Assembly: GCA_028564705.1 (NCBI GenBank)
Contig: JAPXFQ010000845.1
Span: forward strand, 124,001-188,000
Length of the DNA: 64,000 bases
DNA from: Apricaphanius iberus
Taxonomy: Eukaryota; Chordata; Actinopteri; Cyprinodontiformes; Aphaniidae
Reading direction: 5' to 3'
Below the pieces are notes generated by a model, which did not search any database, had not been told where the DNA came from, and was given only the letters and a program-made list of their open reading frames with translations. This document shows, piece after piece, positions 22,906-34,783 of the stretch. Each line of letters starts with the position of its first letter. Positions within the stretch are counted from its first letter, which is position 1. Both the position numbers and the translations under genes were made by a program.

Positions 22906-24411
22906 GAGTCAAAGCCTTAGAGGTCATTGATTGACTCGGAACTGTAACCCTTAAATGGGACGAGTGACTAAAGCAAATTCCAGAAAAAAACAACTCTGAT
23001 AATCTCCTTCCAAAAGAGTGCAAGCCTGACAATAAAAGGTTACTGAGAGTTTTAGGAGGAACCAGATGAAGTGGAAAAGAAAAGCCACCATCAGTCAGGC
23101 TTTGTATGTATTTTGGTCAATAATGTCTAAAAAGATGATGAATGAAATAGCTCAGCTTGTTTAAAAACATGTAAAAAAAGAGAACAAAAGCAACAAAAAG
23201 GCAAATAAAAATACTTGAAATAACTCTTATACCTTCTGTGATGTCACCACAAATATGGTAATGGCAAGTTAGTCAGGGGACGAGGGAGTTTTATTTCAGT
23301 GATAGTATGCTAGCTTTGTTTTAAGAATCTCAGAAAATCCAGTTCACATGCATACACCATAATACAACGAGGTGGATGAGAGGTGCAACTGCAGAACACA
23401 ATCTCTACCATGTTAGTTTGGACAGAGCTACACTGTACTAATCAAGTGATTTTATTGGATTTGAAAAGATCCCCCTTCCTCCTTTATAGCGTGAGCTGGG
23501 AGGTCAGAGGGAAATAGGTCTTGGAGAAGTTAAAAAGAAAACAGACACCAGAATGTTCACACAGCAGGTACCTACACATGAGCACCAAGGCATGCAGACA
23601 CACACCTATAGACACGCACATCAGCAGATGTAATAACCTGTGGCTTCATTTGCATACATTTCCCCGAAGACTCACCAGACTTCTGTCTCACACCACCTTC
23701 CCCTCCGGTTCTACACTAGAGTGGCCTCTTGCTGTGATGGCTGATGTTGCATCCAAGCACCACAACATGGGGACTCGAAGGACAAATGAGGCAGAAAGAC
23801 ATCCTTTACTTTTAGAGAAGAAAAGTAAAAACTAAACAACTGCTTCCTGTGTTAATGGTGCAAAAGATCCCCGTTCTTCTCAGCACAGAGTGGCTGATGA
23901 AATCTTGATGCACAATTTCCAAAATTGATGCCATTTATAATTCCAATTTGCCTCCGTTATCAAGAGACACTGAGTGAGCATGCAGTAATACTAAACAGTG
24001 TAATTTCATGGTCTTATCAGTGTTGATTTCATGGACAACACCAGATCCATATCTGAACACAACTCATTATGGGATCCCTGCACGTATCAGCCTGTATCTG
24101 TTTCTGCATTCTAGCTGATTTTTATTGATTTCATGATTTCTAGTAGGATGTTGATGCGTGAGGTGGATGAAAATGGTTGACCTTTATTTCAGGAGCAGGA
24201 TAATGTCAGATCAGAGATAAAAGCAGAAAGGTGAAACGGACTGTCTCTTCTTCCTAATAATCAATACAAGGGCTGATTTAGAGGTGGATAAAACCTCAAG
24301 AGCATTGACTCTGAAGGAGAGTTAACTGTTTCTGTTCATCACCTCGTATTTATATGTCTCTCCGTTGCATTTCAGAGTCAAACACAAAACAGTTAATTAA
24401 TTGATTCACTT
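22906..24411. other. Unassigned non-coding DNA
   Basis: No repeat ends are recognised. The 104-codon frame at 23521-23835 has no recognisable domain and is rich in His/Arg/Ser from CA-rich DNA. Confidence 0.35.
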
Positions 24412-25058
24412 AGTTCATAGTGTATGCTGACAGACATTTTGAACTAAGATGGATCTTATTGAGAGAGTGGCTTGGCTTTATTTGCTTAAAGCTAGACAAC
24501 ATCGACTTCTGCTGCATTAGCGCTGTGTGTGGAAACACCCCATTCTTCGGCTGCGGTCTGAGTTTGGGGAGTTTAACCATTTGCTCCAGGAGCTAGATAT
24601 GGATGAGGTTCGCTCCCAGCGCTACGTTCGTCTGTCCCGCACCCAGTTTGACAACCTCCTGAACCGCATCGGTGCTCAGATCGCCTACCAAAACAGGTAA
24701 GTTTCATTTATGATTTTTTAAATCTGCGAGGATGGATACTAAAATTGTGATTGCAGACGGCAATGATGAGCTTGTCTTCCATTGTTGAGATACGTGTAGT
24801 GATATCACTAAAACGAAACCCTCTGATTGGTTGATGCGCCGCTTCAGGACCGTCAAAACTGTTAAAAGTTCAGCTATCTGAACTTCTGTGTTGCTGGCTT
24901 TTGGCGCTTTGAAGCTTGAAACGCAGGAAAAGCTTGAAAAGTTGACAGAGCCAAAGCACAAAATGCGCAGCAGAAACTGTGACGCTCCTCCAATGACCTC
25001 CACCATAGACTTAACATGTAATCTTGACGTTGCTGACGCTGACAAAGCCCATGGTCTG
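24412..25058 (+). pseudogene. PIF-Harbinger transposase 5-prime fragment, copy 2
   Basis: This is the same family as 4887-5678 and better preserved. From 24449 the + strand reads MDLIERVAWLYLLKARQHR, then after a stop HPILRLRSEFGEFNHLLQEL and VRSQRYVRLSRTQFDNLLNRIG, the N-terminal region of a Harbinger-type nuclease. The frame ends at AACAGGTAAGTTT near 24695, a good splice donor, so the first exon was followed by an intron in the parent. The right end 'cccatggtctgaat' is close to the terminal repeat of the other copy. The left terminus is unclear. The catalytic exon is missing. Confidence 0.65.
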
Positions 25059-25059
25059 A

Positions 25060-26572
25060 ATAAGACTTGTAGGTGTTTTTGTATCCATTCTGCAGTTTGC
25101 AAAGATTTCTTAAAAATGTACCCAGTTGGGTAAGATAAGAATGCAGGCAGGCCAGTGTTGCAGATGTACCTCTTTTTCTTCAGCCATGCCCTTGGAATGT
25201 GTGCAGAATGATTTCCCATTGTCTTAGTAGCAGAGGTATGGTGTCAGGCCCGGAGTGGCTAATCTGCAGCATCGGGACATTTCCCAGTGGGCCAGTCTGA
25301 TATTTGGGCCACAAGAGCTGGTGCGATGGCAAGCAGAGTTGAACTGTGCTAATGTGCCAAATGTGCAACTAAGCAAAAAAGCTAGTAACAGTATTTCGGA
25401 ATTAGTTTGGAAAAGGTTCAACCTCAACTAGGTCCATGTAGCCGCATACTGTGAATATCAAGGATAAAGAGTTTTTACCGAAATTGTTTGCCATACTGTG
25501 CTACCAGCTGGGAGTTTGTTTTTGTTTTTTTCTGGGGTTTTTTTTTCCAGCGCACCTTGACGGTAAACGATAGAGCACTCAGTTAGCCGTGTTTGAAAGG
25601 TGAAATAGCAATGGTGTTGCAGAGAGAACTACAATTACAAAGAGGAAAACTCAAACAGAGAATGAGCATCAAAACAGGCCTGTGGTTTGTGACATCTAAT
25701 GAGGACAATGAAACGAGTAAGACAACACTTTGAACTTTCCCTGCAAACCACTTTTCAAGTTATCTTATCAAGTCAAGAAATTGAGTGGAGATGTTGCAAC
25801 TAACATGTCATTATAATAATAATATGATGCCACATCACATAACGGGGAAACTTTCTTGTAGATTCCTAATAGAGTTAGAAAGAAAATCCAGCATCAAGCA
25901 ATATAAGCCCTCAAGTCCAGGGTGGAGCAAGGTTACTTATTGAGGTAATATTATAAGTTAGTACTAATAATGATGAAGAGCATGACACAGACCTAGTATG
26001 AAAGGTTTCCTGCAATGCTAGTTGATGCACCACTGCAATAATAAAACCAAAGTGAATAGATCAAACATGAATTAGCAGAGTCAGGAGTTAGTAGTGACGA
26101 GGGGATTTCTCCTTTCAGTATAGAAGCAATATGCTTGTTAACAAGCAATCATAATTTCCAACCACTTTCCACTGCCAATATGACCATGTGACCTGTCATA
26201 TATATTTCTTTAAAAGTGAAACAATAAATACACAAAGCCCAGATTTGAAAGATAATAAAATTAAAGTAATATACATACCAAAATATTGTAATTGGTTAAG
26301 TCAATGCACTTTACAGAATATTTTTTGTATTTTATTTTGGCAGATTCTGCAGATGAGTTTAGTAAAACTGGAGGAATTGTGAAAGGGAGAGTAATCTACT
26401 CAGGGACTGATTACAGAGGTAACAGGTAAAAATATAGATTTAGATATTGTTAATGGATGTGTTGTAAGGAATAAAGTATATGTGAACGCATAAATAAGAA
26501 ACCCCACTAAATTACAAGGTTTACAGACCAATGTGCTGTTGTAATTTTAACATGTAAGGTTAAAATTAAATG
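25060..26572. other. Unassigned non-coding DNA
   Basis: No clear repeat ends. A stretch at about 25235-25330 ('cccagtgggccagtctgata') is reminiscent of a fish repeat, but I cannot place it. Confidence 0.3.
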
Positions 26573-26580
26573 ATTTTAAT

Positions 26581-27581
26581 TAGGGATGCAAAAATAACGC
26601 TGTTTTTTCAAACAGATACGATACTGATCCTTGGATCTGAGTACTTGCCAATGCTGAGTACCAATGCTGATACTTTCTTTATTTCCCTTTATTTTCTTCT
26701 CTGCTTGCTACAAAAATGATGGTATATTACATAAAAAATAATATATTAAATAAAAATGACATCAAAACTAAAATTTAAAGTAACATTTCCTGTTTACACA
26801 TTTTAATTATTGGTTCATGGTATCAGTTAAAGGTTGGATATGGAACATGAGCACGATAGCAATATCTAGTTTATCTGGGTTGTAGTTACAACAATAAAAT
26901 CATCATTCCAGCTGTTGGGTTGCATGGTTCGCTGCCGATACACCCAGTAACCAACTTGAACTGTGTCCAGTGAGGAATGTATTTTAGAGGAGTTTAACTG
27001 ACAGCTAATATTAGCAAAGTTAGCAAGTGAGTTAGCTTAACAATCCAGGATGAGAGTCGGCGCTTCCCAGTGTGTTTTGATGCCATGGAAAGTTATGTGG
27101 GTCCATTTAGTGTAGGCTTCACCTAAAATGACTCAAGTTTCTGTTCTTCGGTGGTCACTCCTCTCCTGAGATTGATAACGATATCTCTGGGGCTCTGAAG
27201 CAGCTGCTTGACTAACTGACTCCACCATTCTTCCCAGTACCAGCTGAGCTGTGCCAAACATATAGTTGGATCATGGAGACCATATCTGTCAAACCACAAC
27301 CTGCGGCCGCTACTGGCTGGTAGATGTACACATAACGTCATTTTTGTGCCTGTTTTTAATACACATTTTATTATATTTTAATTCAAATATATTGCTTAAG
27401 GAAATGTTGTACTTTCATTCTACCCCCCTCTAAAAGCCCTGAGGATGTATTACTGTTTAAATTAAATGTAGCTTTTTATGAAGATGTTCCATATTCAACC
27501 TTTAACCGATACTGATGCCAGTACGTTAGAATGGTATCGGCCCTGATACCCGATACCAGTATCTTTATCGTTGCATCCTTT
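26581..27581. mobile_element. Non-autonomous hAT-type element with 8-bp TSD
   Basis: The left end TAGGGATGCAAAAATA pairs imperfectly with the inverse of the right end, AAAGGATGCAACGATA. ATTTTAAT occurs exactly at 26573-26580 and 27582-27589, an 8-bp duplication. Subterminal 'gatac' words ('gatacgatactgatcc', 'cccgataccagtatc') are typical of this fish family. No transposase is present. Confidence 0.75.
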
Positions 27582-27860
27582 ATTTTAATAAAAACAGATG
27601 TGATGTAAAGGGGGACCAGTCTAAGGCAGGAAACACCGTGGCAGAAAATGTCTCCCACTCCAGCACTGATTGGTGTCTCTGCAAAAAATATGGTCTTAAA
27701 GAAAGGAAATGTTCTGTTGGACATTTTTGTGCCAATGCAATCCTTTCATATTTGGAAAACAGCTTTGTCAAGGACACTGATATAACTTCACACCATGATA
27801 AAACCATAAAAAATCAGAGTCTGGCTGCAAGGACTGATCAACAGATCATGGTTTCCTGCC

Positions 27861-28060
27861 ACTATAGAATAGAATAGCGTTTATTACCATTTGCACAGGC
27901 ACCAGGCAGTAAGGTACATATGATTTCTTGTGCACTCTCTCAGAGTCAGGCAAGTCAAAAACACTCATAAATAAGAGGAAGTAAAATAAGAGAAACAAAA
28001 ATGCAGTAACAAAAATGCTATAATAAAAATGCAATATCAAAAAATGCAGTAGAAAACAAT
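27861..28060 (-). mobile_element. LINE 3-prime end fragment
   Basis: 'agaatagaatagcgtttatt' then 'accatttgcacaggcacc' is the start of a fish LINE tail read in reverse. A-rich 'aaaaatgca' repeats follow to about 28055. It is too short to classify. Confidence 0.5.
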
Positions 28061-29487
28061 TCAATACCTATGTAACTTTTTATTCATACTGCTCATCAGC
28101 TAGCAGCCCCTCCCTTACCTGCTTATCAACCTATTACTTTCACCTGTTTTTACTCCTGCTATACTGCACTCAGTTAAAGTGAGATCATCTGTCGTCATCC
28201 TTGTCCAAACCTTCCAGTGGTCCACAGCCAATCCTTGTTTGTGCAACTGATCTGCCATATTTCCTGTCAACACTGTGAGATACTCCGATTTGGCCTCTGA
28301 ACTTAGACCCTGAATTTTGTCTCTGGACTCTTGATCTTTTCTCCCTGCCCTGTTGCTGACCTAGATTGTCTCATTAACCTTTTAGTTTAAGATTGTGGAC
28401 AATCAAACACGGATCTGAAATACTGACCTTTATGACCACAATCTAGTTTTACCTTCTCTCTATTCTTTTCAAGTCTCTTCTATATAACAATATCTCAGCT
28501 GTTTTAACAGTGCTCGAGACCCAGAAAAGAAACATTGATTTAAAAAAATGTAAAAAAGAAATGCTGGTAGGTTTGAGATTCTTAGAGTTCGGCCTAATCC
28601 ATTCTTCTTAAATAACCAGTAACAAAAATCTTGATCAAACTTAACTCCCGATGCCTGATATTGGTTTACTGCCTGTGATCATGTCAGGCAACCATGTTGT
28701 ATCATTTTTCATATGTACATTCATTTGCACTCTGCAAAAAAATATCATAAACAATAAATATTATTTTGATGATCTAACAGGTTTTGTCTGACATTTCGCG
28801 TAAACTACGCTGTAATATAACCTGACAGGAATTGTAAATAAACTCATCTAAAGTATCCTGTGTACTTTGGTTGTGTGGATAAAACTGTAGTTAATATTAC
28901 ATCATGAGCCTTGATGCTTTAGAAATTATTTGCTTGCAGCACATAACCTTACATAAGAAAGAAAAGAAGCTGAAAATCCCTTTCAAGAAGTCTTTCTTCA
29001 TTTCTCTTTGTTCCTGCCTCTCATGATTTCTAACTGACAGCTCCCACAATTCTCCATCTGTTTGCTGCTTTCTGTTCTCCCACCTCATCAGTCTTTCTGT
29101 TACCTTTCCAAACTCATCTCCCTTTCCTGAGGCTGAAGCTTTAATGAGGTGATGGGGACTTTTGCTGAGATTTGTGGATATTAAGGAAATATTTTTTGAA
29201 TGCAATGGCAACTGTGAATTTTCTATGGATTGTGGGAGAAACTCTTTTTAACAAAAGTGAGAAACTGACTCCTGAAACGAGAAGCAACACGCGCTGAAAG
29301 TGTTTCAATCCCTGCCGGGAAGGAATGTAGTTTGTGGGATGCAAATTTTCATCTTCGGGTTTTGCCTTCAGATGAAGAGAAAATTCTGTCCGTAAAGCAT
29401 TGATGTTGGATAAATTTTTTATGAAGGTTAAATTATGGAACGGTTGTCATCTGTACAACAGATTAATCTGAGAATGAGAATCTATTT
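28061..29487. other. Unassigned non-coding DNA
   Basis: No repeat ends, exon-like frames or RNA genes are recognised. Confidence 0.35.
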
Positions 29488-29632
<145 letters not shown>

Positions 29633-30059
29633 GCCACTCCCTTCAATGTTTCACCATTTGTATAGGGTTTGAACATTTATGTTCAGCATAATTTGTTTTT
29701 TTCGACAGGAAAACCTCTCAAAAGTCAACATGAAAACAGATTTCTAGAGCACCAGTCAGTCGGTGCTCCCCCTTGTAAATGAATGGCATGAAGATCACTT
29801 TACTGCACAGAGGTCTGAAGTAATTGTAGTATAAGGACATCTGTGTTTGGAATGTCTTTTCACTGGTTAATCAGGATTTCTGGTTCTCATTGCAGCATGA
29901 AGACTAAAGAACACTCCAAATGAATAAAAAAAAAGTATATTGAAAATAATAAACCATGGACTGGATACAAAACAATCTCTAAGGAGGTAAACATAAGAGT
30001 TCAGCAACATTTATTTCATTTATTCGTTTTAGAGCTTTCTGGGAGTCCAGTGATCAGAA

Positions 30060-30619
30060 AGATACTGAAGACAAATTCAGACCAAGACTTGACTAGAGTT
30101 TGCCAAAAGTCATTTCGGAGACTTACTGTAATGGTCATGAGGAAGAAGTTTCTTTCAAACAATTAATTTCCATCCAACAGAAAAGTACAGCTTCAGAGAA
30201 CATTCATTATCAAACAAGACAGCAACCCAAAATATCCAGCTAAAGCTACACAGAGATGTTTTAAAGACGACAAGATGGATAGTCTGGAGTGGCCTAGTCA
30301 AAGTCCAGACTTCAATCTGTTCACAGCCGATCCCCACCACCCTGAACAGCCGGAACAGTTTATCAGGATGTATGGAGAACTGCAGCGTTCACATGAGCAG
30401 CCTGACTGGAATTTGCACACACAGACCGCTAGGACTGCAGCATTTACTAAACACTGACTTAAAAGGGGGGTGAATATTTAGGCAATCACTTATTTTATCA
30501 TACGAGTTTTGTATAATTTATTTAGTCTAAAAAGCAGCAATATGTTGATCAAGAGTGATTTTTCAAGCAATAAAAATGGGAAAAACACTCAAAGGAGTTA
30601 ATACTTTTTATAGGCATAG
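30060..30619 (+). pseudogene. Tc1-like transposase remnant, 3-prime half
   Basis: Near 30275-30320 the + strand reads MDSLEWPSQSPDFN, the landmark before the last catalytic residue in Tc1 transposases. Upstream, 'gacagcaacccaaaatatcc' fits the preceding N-P-K segment. The tail 'ggggggtgaatatttaggca' to 'gagttaatactttttatagg' is the 3-prime terminal region of a fish Tc1 family different from the copy at 11162. Frames are broken. Confidence 0.7.
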
Positions 30620-31210
30620 ATAAATGATATATGTTTTTTTCTTTTAGATTTTTTGTCACATTTTTAGACTTCATATTGTCAAGCAAATTTTATTATCAGA
30701 CAAAGATAATATGAAAAAAAACTTAAGATATTAAAAAAATCTGTCCATTTTAATCTGGATTTAGGACTAAACGTTTGCTCTTTAATGTTAGTTTATCCCG
30801 TTTTGTTTTTATTTATTGCATGCTTCGAATATTTTTCGTTTTAAATGTTTGCATATTTGCATTCCCAATGTTGGGAATCTGATTCTGATTAAAAAGAACT
30901 ATATATGTGTATTTAAATTACATTATTCAAGTTAAGTTCTGCTTTGACAACAAACAAAAAATATTGACAAACGTAATTAGTTCAATCATTTCTTTACATG
31001 TTATGCCTTTTTCCTAGAAGCTGCACCTCATTTTTGTCCTGTATGTGTTTTGGTTCAAAGAAGAAGGAGAAAAAAGAATAAAAAGATCAAATCAAAATGA
31101 GCAGGTCAGACCTCTGCATTCGGTTCCGCGAATCGCCAGTCTAATTGCTATCTAATCTGTCCAGACACCTGGGCTAAGAAGCTTGACTTTAACTGTTTTT
31201 TTACTCCACA
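30620..31210. other. Unassigned non-coding DNA
   Basis: Very AT-rich, with nothing recognisable. Confidence 0.35.
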
Positions 31211-31612
31211 GACAGCTCTCATTCGGAGGAAGTCCTTCCTGAGTGCGAGCATGATAGCATGTTTAGTATCATAGTATTTGAAGTGATGTTATGTTTACTG
31301 CTGGCCCAATCCCATGCTTCAGAGCTCCCTCAGCTTCAACAGAGACAAACAAGAAGAGCAAGAACAAGGCAAAATGCTTTTCTTCCGCTGATGGAGCAGG
31401 CGATACGCTTTGTGAACACAGCCTACAGAGAGAATGAAGTTGGAAAAAACAATGAGTCACCATGTGCAGTTGGTAACAAATTCATTTTCATTCTTTCTGA
31501 CATAAGATTAAAGGATAATAGCAGGGGGGGGGTGGGGGTGGGCTTACATGGGGTGATATACAGAATTTCCAGAGATGCTGCTGACCTCCTATCAAAGTAT
31601 TCAGATCCGTGA
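31211..31612 (+). CDS. Weak candidate host exon with signal-peptide-like start
   Basis: A strong acceptor-like tract, TTTTTTTACTCCACAG, ends at 31210. The ATG at 31259 opens 117 codons starting with a hydrophobic stretch (FSIIVFEVMLCLLLAQSHASE), then a basic segment RQTRRARTRQ and MEQAIRFVNTAYRENE. A possible donor, TTGGTAAC, lies at 31471-31478; beyond it the frame becomes glycine-rich and runs to a stop. The leader looks like a secretion signal, but I recognise no family. An upstream ATG at 31251 opens a 7-codon frame. Chance is quite possible. Confidence 0.18.
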   Translation, partial: DSSHSEEVLPECEHDSMFSIIVFEVMLCLLLAQSHASELPQLQQRQTRRARTRQNAFLPLMEQAIRFVNTAYRENEVGKNNESPCAVGNKFIFILSDIRLKDNSRGGVGVGLHGVIYRISRDAADLLSKYSDP

Positions 31613-32904
31613 GTGCATGCATTGCACATGTATTCAGAGGACGGTGCACCACTGTGACCAGTCGAGGTGAAAAGGCCCGACGTCAGCCCTGTTAGATCCG
31701 GAGCATCAAGCCTTTTATTGCACGATAACGACAACAGCGGTCTGATCTTCATGTGAAATCCAATGGAAGAAGGAATCTGAAATGGGAACACGGAGTCTCA
31801 GAAGCTAATAATTCACAGTGACAGCTTGGCTTTCATTGACCACCGGGCTGCATAAGAGAGGTCGACCTTAATACGGTGTTCCTCCTCTTCTGTCTTTACG
31901 TGATCAGGAAAGAAAGAAGGAGAGGGAACTGTGTCTGTCTTTTTACATATATTTGGTTAAACAGCAGCTGGCAGTCAGCTGTAATTATACACCAAAGCCT
32001 GTGCATTATTTATACCTTCTTTTAAAACCTATTAAAAGTCATTAGGTGTCCTCTAAAACCTGTCATTATCGATTGACTTTACGGTAATTGCCGCTTTAAG
32101 CCCTCAAAGATTTTCTGGTAGGTGATTAAAGATGCGGGCTGAGCTGGAAGAGCGCGGAGCAAATGTGTGCTAATCGGGCCACGGTGAAACAATAGGGTCT
32201 GTGCATCTCCAAGTGGTGGGCAGCTGATGTTGAAGTGACAAAGGCTTTGGCCCCTCATACACGCTACACTGCTCCTCACATCCGGATTTCCAGTCTTAGG
32301 AACGTGGTTGCATCCACATTGCACATTCAATATTGAATTCGAACCTCATCCGTCACGCAAACCAAAGGAAAAAAAAAAATCAGGCCACAGTTTCAACTTC
32401 ACACGACTGAAGTGAAACAGTTTAGAGGAATCTGTGTGACCTCATTTGACACACGCCAGTTTTTAAGAGTTGCTACTTTTGCTGATAAAAGCCTTTATAA
32501 AGAATTGGATGTAAGTAAATGATCATACTGACATCGTTAGCATGGTCTTGCCAAAGTACCTGTCTCTTCGTCCCCGCATTTAACGTCACAAGGTGTTAAA
32601 TATATTTCTATGAGGCTTATTAATTCAAAAGCAAGTCCAGTGAAGCATGGAGCCGTCCATCAGCGTAATGCTTTAGAGCTAAGTGGGCTGTCGATTGCTC
32701 AAGTATAGTTTCTTAGTGTGGAATAATTAAGCCTGGACTAAATGCTGTAAAATCAGTGAGTCAGCATATGACAGCGACAGTGAAACATATGGGAAAGGTA
32801 AATCTGCCTGAGTTATCAGTTACACTGAAGAAAGGACCATTATGTCTATTATTTCGTGGTGAATATTAAACACAGTAGCTTCCATTAAGTCCTCAAACTT
32901 TACA
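31613..32904. other. Unassigned DNA, possibly including a conserved non-coding block
   Basis: No repeat is recognised. The segment at about 31985-32330 has balanced composition, TAAT/ATTA motifs and no frame, a profile like vertebrate regulatory DNA. This is inference only. Confidence 0.25.
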
Positions 32905-33090
32905 ATATTTTACAGAAGCTGATTGGAAAAAGGATGGAGAATTGTTTTAGAAGAAAGCCTGTTGGAGGCTTTACAAGGTTTCCTCATACAGCAGGACAAC
33001 AACATAAACATATGCTGAAATGGCCTAGTCCAAGTCCTGACCTAAATCCGGTTGAGAATCTGAAACTTGAAAATCAATGTCTGCATTCGC
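32905..33090 (+). pseudogene. Tc1-like transposase fragment
   Basis: At 32985-33060 the + strand reads GQQHKHMLKWPSPSPDLNPVENL. The WPSPSPDLNPVEN core is the Tc1 DDE-domain signature holding the last acidic residue. Only this short part survives; a SINE follows. Confidence 0.7.
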
Positions 33091-33144
33091 TCGGATTGAG
33101 CTTGAACTGTCTCGGATATGGGATTCAGTTTGTCATCAACAAAC

Positions 33145-33425
33145 CCTACAATGGGCTGTACTTCTATATAGCTTTACTTAGTCCCTACAGACCCCAATGC
33201 GCTTCACACTACATTCAGTAATTCACCCATTCATGCATACATTCATACACTGGTGATGGCAAGATATGTTGCAGCCTCAGCTGCCCTAGGGCACACTAAG
33301 GGAGGTTGCCAGACACTGACACATCTGACCACCACCACTAGGAAGGTGGATGGACTGTCTTGCCCAAGGAAACAACAACTGAGACCAAAAGAGCAGGGGC
33401 TTGAACCGGCAGCCCTCTGATTACA
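33145..33425 (-). mobile_element. tRNA-SINE with LINE-like tail
   Basis: On the minus strand a B-box-like GCCGGTTCAAGCCCC lies near 33398-33412. It is followed by 'cttgggcaagacagtccatc', then 'gtgtatgaatgtatgcatg', and a 3-prime end with 'gaagcgcattggggtctg' and 'aaagctatatag'. This order is typical of a common teleost SINE. The A box is not clear, so the head may be truncated. Confidence 0.65.
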
Positions 33426-34733
33426 GCATGAACTCCAAACCCCTGATTCTACAAATTATTTACTCAGGGAGGACTGAGTACATGTGTGTACAGGACATTT
33501 TGTAGACTTTCGTTAGTTAAAAAACAAAATAAAACGAGTTGGCAGACAGATGTTTAGGAATGTACTGAACTTCTTCCATTAGAAATGTAATAGTTTCCAC
33601 TATTAAAAAAGTAGCTGGAATTTTGGTGAAAGACTCTTTATGCCAGCACTTATTAAGTTGCACTCTCAATGTTTTTCCTCTTTTTCTCTTTATATTAGTT
33701 ACACACGACCTGTTGTTCTGTTTAGCTGTCACGTGTGCCTGTAGGGGGCCAATATCTTCATGTTCTCACATGATAAAATCTGTCCCCATCTCTTTTTGTT
33801 TAACTCCATCAAAGCAGTGAAGAGGGTATTGTTGGGACTAACTGTTTCTCAGTGCATTGCTTTTATTACTGGCTAATCTGTTTAGCTGTGTTTCTCTGCT
33901 GGAAGAAGCCACCTGGATCAGTGCTTCTGTTTGTTTGTTTCTTTTCTGTGTATCTGCTTTGTCTTCTCATGCCCCAGTTGATAGTTGCCGAAACTGATCC
34001 AGGTTTTGGTTCTGCTGGACGTTCTCTTCTGTTCAGATGGAGTTTTGGTTACCTCAAAAACTACATGCATCATCAGTATAAGGAATTGCTGCCAACAAAG
34101 CGGAGCAATCAGCTATCTGCTGAGTGACTGCTGCCAAGTTGAGGACTTAAACAAAAATCCACTAGGCGTCCGTACATGAAAAAACCTTTAACCAATTCTA
34201 ACAATCAAAAAAGAACTTGACGCATTTTTTTTTTTTTTACACTTTGATCAAACTGAAATAAATGTGAGTGGTGAATATATATCAATTCTAAGCCAAAGGG
34301 AGGTCTTTCAGAGTTTCTTCGGTCTGATCAGGGGTTATAATTACTGTTCAAAGAAAAATTAAACAAAAATTATCTATGTCCTTCATTTTCTCCAGGTTTT
34401 GCAGTTTTCCTTAACTTATTTGACTGTAGTTTTCTTTGTAAAAATGTGCATATAATGCAAAATGTGCACATAATGAAAAATGTGCATATAAAGACAGCAT
34501 GAACACAATACCCACCAGGTTCTTGCTCATCTCTACAGCGAAGGTCCCATTTTCCAGGACAAATTCAGGGTGCCTCCTGTTGTTTCCAAATGTCTTTCAT
34601 TTCCAAATCCAGTGGATCGCTTGCATATGTTAGAAAAAAAACAGCTGAAAGTCTTCCATAGAAAGAATACCATTGTTGCTCAGTTTCTTTTCTATTTTTG
34701 AGTAAACTGTGGTCAGCAGGAGCTAGTGTCCTG

Positions 34734-34739
<6 letters not shown>
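33426..34739. other. Unassigned non-coding DNA
   Basis: Near 34440-34495 the words 'aaaatgtgca' and 'cataatg' repeat three times as a short imperfect tandem array. Nothing else is recognised. Confidence 0.35.

Positions 34740-34776
<37 letters not shown>
34740..34776. repeat. TA microsatellite at the LINE junction
   Basis: About 18 TA units end exactly where the truncated L2 LINE starts. TA-rich DNA also follows the LINE tail at 36770. Confidence 0.9.
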
Positions 34777-34783
<7 letters not shown>

